From the NCBI RefSeq assembly GCF_000003605.2, contig NW_003106098.1, forward strand, positions 91,266 through 122,756: a stretch of DNA of 31,491 nt, in the 5' to 3' direction. Position numbers and translations under genes: made by a program. Below the pieces are notes generated by a model. The model worked only from the letters and a program-made list of their open reading frames with translations. It had not been told where the DNA came from and did no database searches. The stretch's first letter is position 1, and the number at the start of each line of letters is the position of its first letter. Source of the DNA: Saccoglossus kowalevskii (taxonomy: Eukaryota > Hemichordata > Enteropneusta > Harrimaniidae). Below, piece by piece: positions 29,628 through 31,491 of this stretch.

Positions 29628-30215
29628 TATACTATGCTCTGCCTTTCTTAAGTCCTGTACTGTGAGCTCTGCATGCTTACAATTCTTTGACACCCTTTTG
29701 AACTCTTTCATTTTGTCATCAACAACTTTCTCTTGTTCTATTGGATCCATAAATGTTTTCCTTACTGCTTCTCCCACTTCCTTACGCATTGTAGACAATT
29801 TCCGAAGCTTCTCCCTTACTACCAAAATCCAACAAATGGCTATCTTCAAATTCATCCAGCTTGAGTAGTATGACATGAATCTGTCCAAGATTCCAGGGGA
29901 TGGATTCATTAGAACTGATGTATGTACCTCTTTCTTTATCTCTGGGTCAGTATCTGGGAGTGCAGTAGAAAAGGCACTGCATGTAGGCCATTCGGTCTCA
30001 GGTTTCCATAGAAATGATGGACCATCCAACCACCTATTCTGCCGAGCTGAGTCAGCTACATCAAGTCCTCTAGAAGAGTCATCTGCAGGATTAGATTTAG
30101 AATCTACATACCTCCATTGTGATGTCTCAGATCCTTCTCGAATAACATTTACACGATTTGCCACGAATGTGTGAAAGCGAGCAGTTTCATTCAAACAAGA
30201 CCGTATGACTGACAT
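29628..30215 (-). pseudogene. BEL/Pao RNase H end and linker to integrase
   Basis: This continuous minus-strand frame starts MSVIRSCLNETARFHTF and includes the motifs FVANRVNVIREGS, QWRYVDSKSNPADDSSRG and FLWKPETEWP, all characteristic of the RNase H to integrase region of BEL/Pao polyproteins. The frame is then cut by the LINE at 29627 inside the segment that leads to the integrase zinc finger and resumes at 28854. RNase H removes the RNA strand during copying. The neighbouring upstream codon that is normally Trp is TGA (30225-30227). Confidence 0.85.
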
Positions 30216-30750
30216 ACTGTCTGTTCAGAAGAAAGTTTTGTCGAGAATATACTCCAACTCTCTCTTTACCAGCTTGCTCATTCGTACCGAGATGACAGCA
30301 GCTGTCAATTACATGTGTGACTGGAGCTACTCTGGATTTACCAACCAAAAGAGCACAGTGGACCATTCCTTTGTCATTTACAAAACGAACGTAGGATGCA
30401 GTACCATAACCTCTTTCGCTTGCATCAGAAAAGTTGTGAAGTTGACATGAAAATATTTTGCCAAAGCTGGAGGGCTTGAGACACCTTTGTACAGAGATGG
30501 TCTTAAATTGAGGGAGGTCTGCTGCCCATTTTCTCCACCTTTGTAGATCTTTACTGTCTATCTCTTAGTCCCATCCGATATTGCGTCAACACAAGTCTTG
30601 TAGAAGAATTTTACCAGGATAAAAGGCTCCTTCTTGTGAAGGGTCGCTCCTGAATGTCAATATCAAAACCAAAATCTGACACTCCAGAACACACCAAGTG
30701 CACGCTGCATAGGAAGATCATCACAACTTAGATTTAGTAGCTTAACATTC
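30216..30750 (-). pseudogene. BEL/Pao end of the reverse transcriptase and start of RNase H, decayed
   Basis: Minus-strand fragments in several frames show LPMQRALGVFW and DFGFDIDIQERPFTRR (end of the RT palm/thumb), GKILLQDLC, then an RNase H start with LHNFSDASERGYG (about 30440-30400) and LLVGKSRVAPVT. There are stop codons, a probable internal deletion after the FTRR segment, and loss of the usual PRLEL-type block that follows. The upstream catalytic RT part would lie beyond the second LINE, outside the window. Confidence 0.75.
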
Positions 30751-31491
30751 TTTTTTTTTATTATTATTATTTTTATATGATATAAAACAGTACAAATACA
30801 AAATAACATAACAACGTAAAAATTAAAATGAACAAACAAAACAGTTTAGAGTAACTCCATTGAATCAAACAGTGGGTCCCATGTACTTTTGAATCCATGT
30901 AGAGAATCTTTCTGTATGGACTTGGAATACTCAATATTAAAGGTTAAAATCAAAGTATTTTTCCATGCCCGTGTACTTGGCTGCACCTGTTTCCATTTAC
31001 ACCGCATAATATACAATTTCGTAAAAAGTATCAGAAAATTTAAAAGGCAGAGGTGATTTCTGTTTGAATTTAAAAGTATGCCCAAAATTATATCTTTCTG
31101 AGAAAATTTTATGTAAATATTGCCGTTTACCTCTAAGTAATTTTCTATCTGTGTCCAAAGCTCAAACACATGGGGCATTCAAAAAACAAATGATCTTTCT
31201 ACAAATAAACCACAAAAAGAACATCTTTCATCCTCTACCAAATTTCTTAAATGCAAGTATCTGTTAGTTTGTGTAATTCTATGTAATAATCGAAATTGAA
31301 CATTTCTCATTGATACATCGTCCGTAGTTTTATATGGCAGAATGAAAATATCTTGAAATTCTTCAGTTTGAAAAGAAAATAGCTCGCTCCACTTTTTTAC
31401 AGCAGTAAGTGGTTTTGTTTTTAGTCCTAATTGATGAATGTAGTAACTATAAATAGTTTTAGATATTTTCTTATTGCCACTGGGAATATAA
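30751..31491 (-). mobile_element. Tx1/L1-like LINE 3' end inserted in the Pao element, cut by the window edge
   Basis: The open frame runs in from the window end: NKKISKTIYSYYI, KWSELFSFQTEEF, then MRNVQFRLLHRI and TNRYLHLR, a pattern known from the C-terminus of Tx1/L1-type LINE proteins. A CCHC-like zinc site follows: CSFCG is intact, but the His and Cys half (HLFFEC) is put out of frame by two one-base shifts near 31180-31195. The protein then continues ELWTQIENYL and ends SMELL at 30846. The 3' end has an A/T-rich tail with TAATAATAATAAAAAAAA at about 30751-30772, next to Pao sequence. The 5' part lies outside the window. Confidence 0.75.

Noticed and set aside
1-31491. CRISPR arrays, bacterial operons, tRNA or rRNA genes
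   Set aside because: No evenly spaced repeats with unique spacers, no Shine-Dalgarno-led gene runs and no clear tRNA A/B box pair were seen; the content is animal-type.

Overview
The window looks like a piece of an AT-rich nuclear genome from an invertebrate animal. There is no dense operon layout, no RNA gene and no long uninterrupted coding region. What is recognisable is animal-type: an intron-containing HECT-family gene, a THAP zinc-finger exon pair, a BEL/Pao LTR retrotransposon, Jockey-type and Tx1-type LINE tails, a Penelope-like element, a Ty3/gypsy-like gag remnant, MITEs and minisatellites. I cannot name the species. The repeat styles, such as a GGACG-rich repeat tail and HECT/THAP families expanded next to transposons, fit a marine invertebrate such as a lophotrochozoan or non-vertebrate deuterostome. 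That placement is inference.

Layout. 1-2.7 kb: non-coding sequence with a 583-bp element with terminal inverted repeats (455-1037) and a 207-bp TA-flanked MITE (2467-2673), then one possible orphan exon near 2.8 kb. 3.7-4.5 kb: decayed Ty3/gypsy-like gag on the plus strand. 5.46-6.0 kb: a probable solo LTR on the minus strand. 6.3-9.2 kb: three sets of diverged direct repeats. 9.2-14.2 kb: essentially gene-free, with a 13-bp minisatellite. 14.27-14.47 kb: another MITE. 14.67-16.62 kb: minus-strand HECT E3 ligase C-terminal exons with good splice signals, a catalytic-type Cys and poly(A) signals, but three single-base frameshifts. 17.3-19.5 kb: composite repeats and a ~60-bp minisatellite with one inverted unit. 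19.8-22.55 kb: a minus-strand relic of a large protein family of unknown function, common in invertebrate genomes and probably transposon-borne. 22.7-23.36 kb: 5' part of a Penelope-like element with a perfect histone-type 3' stem-loop embedded in it. 24.15-25.46 kb: a plus-strand THAP gene remnant. 26.7 kb to the end: a minus-strand BEL/Pao element (3' LTR, polypurine tract, integrase, RNase H) interrupted by two LINE fragments.

Nearly all coding remnants carry stops or frameshifts, so the window is best read as a transposon graveyard around one host-like gene (HECT) and one THAP gene or transposase fragment. The most unusual signals are the histone-type stem-loop without a histone gene, the large unnamed protein family, the homopolymer frameshift in an otherwise well-preserved HECT exon, and the nested retroelement stack whose integrase has lost its first catalytic Asp.
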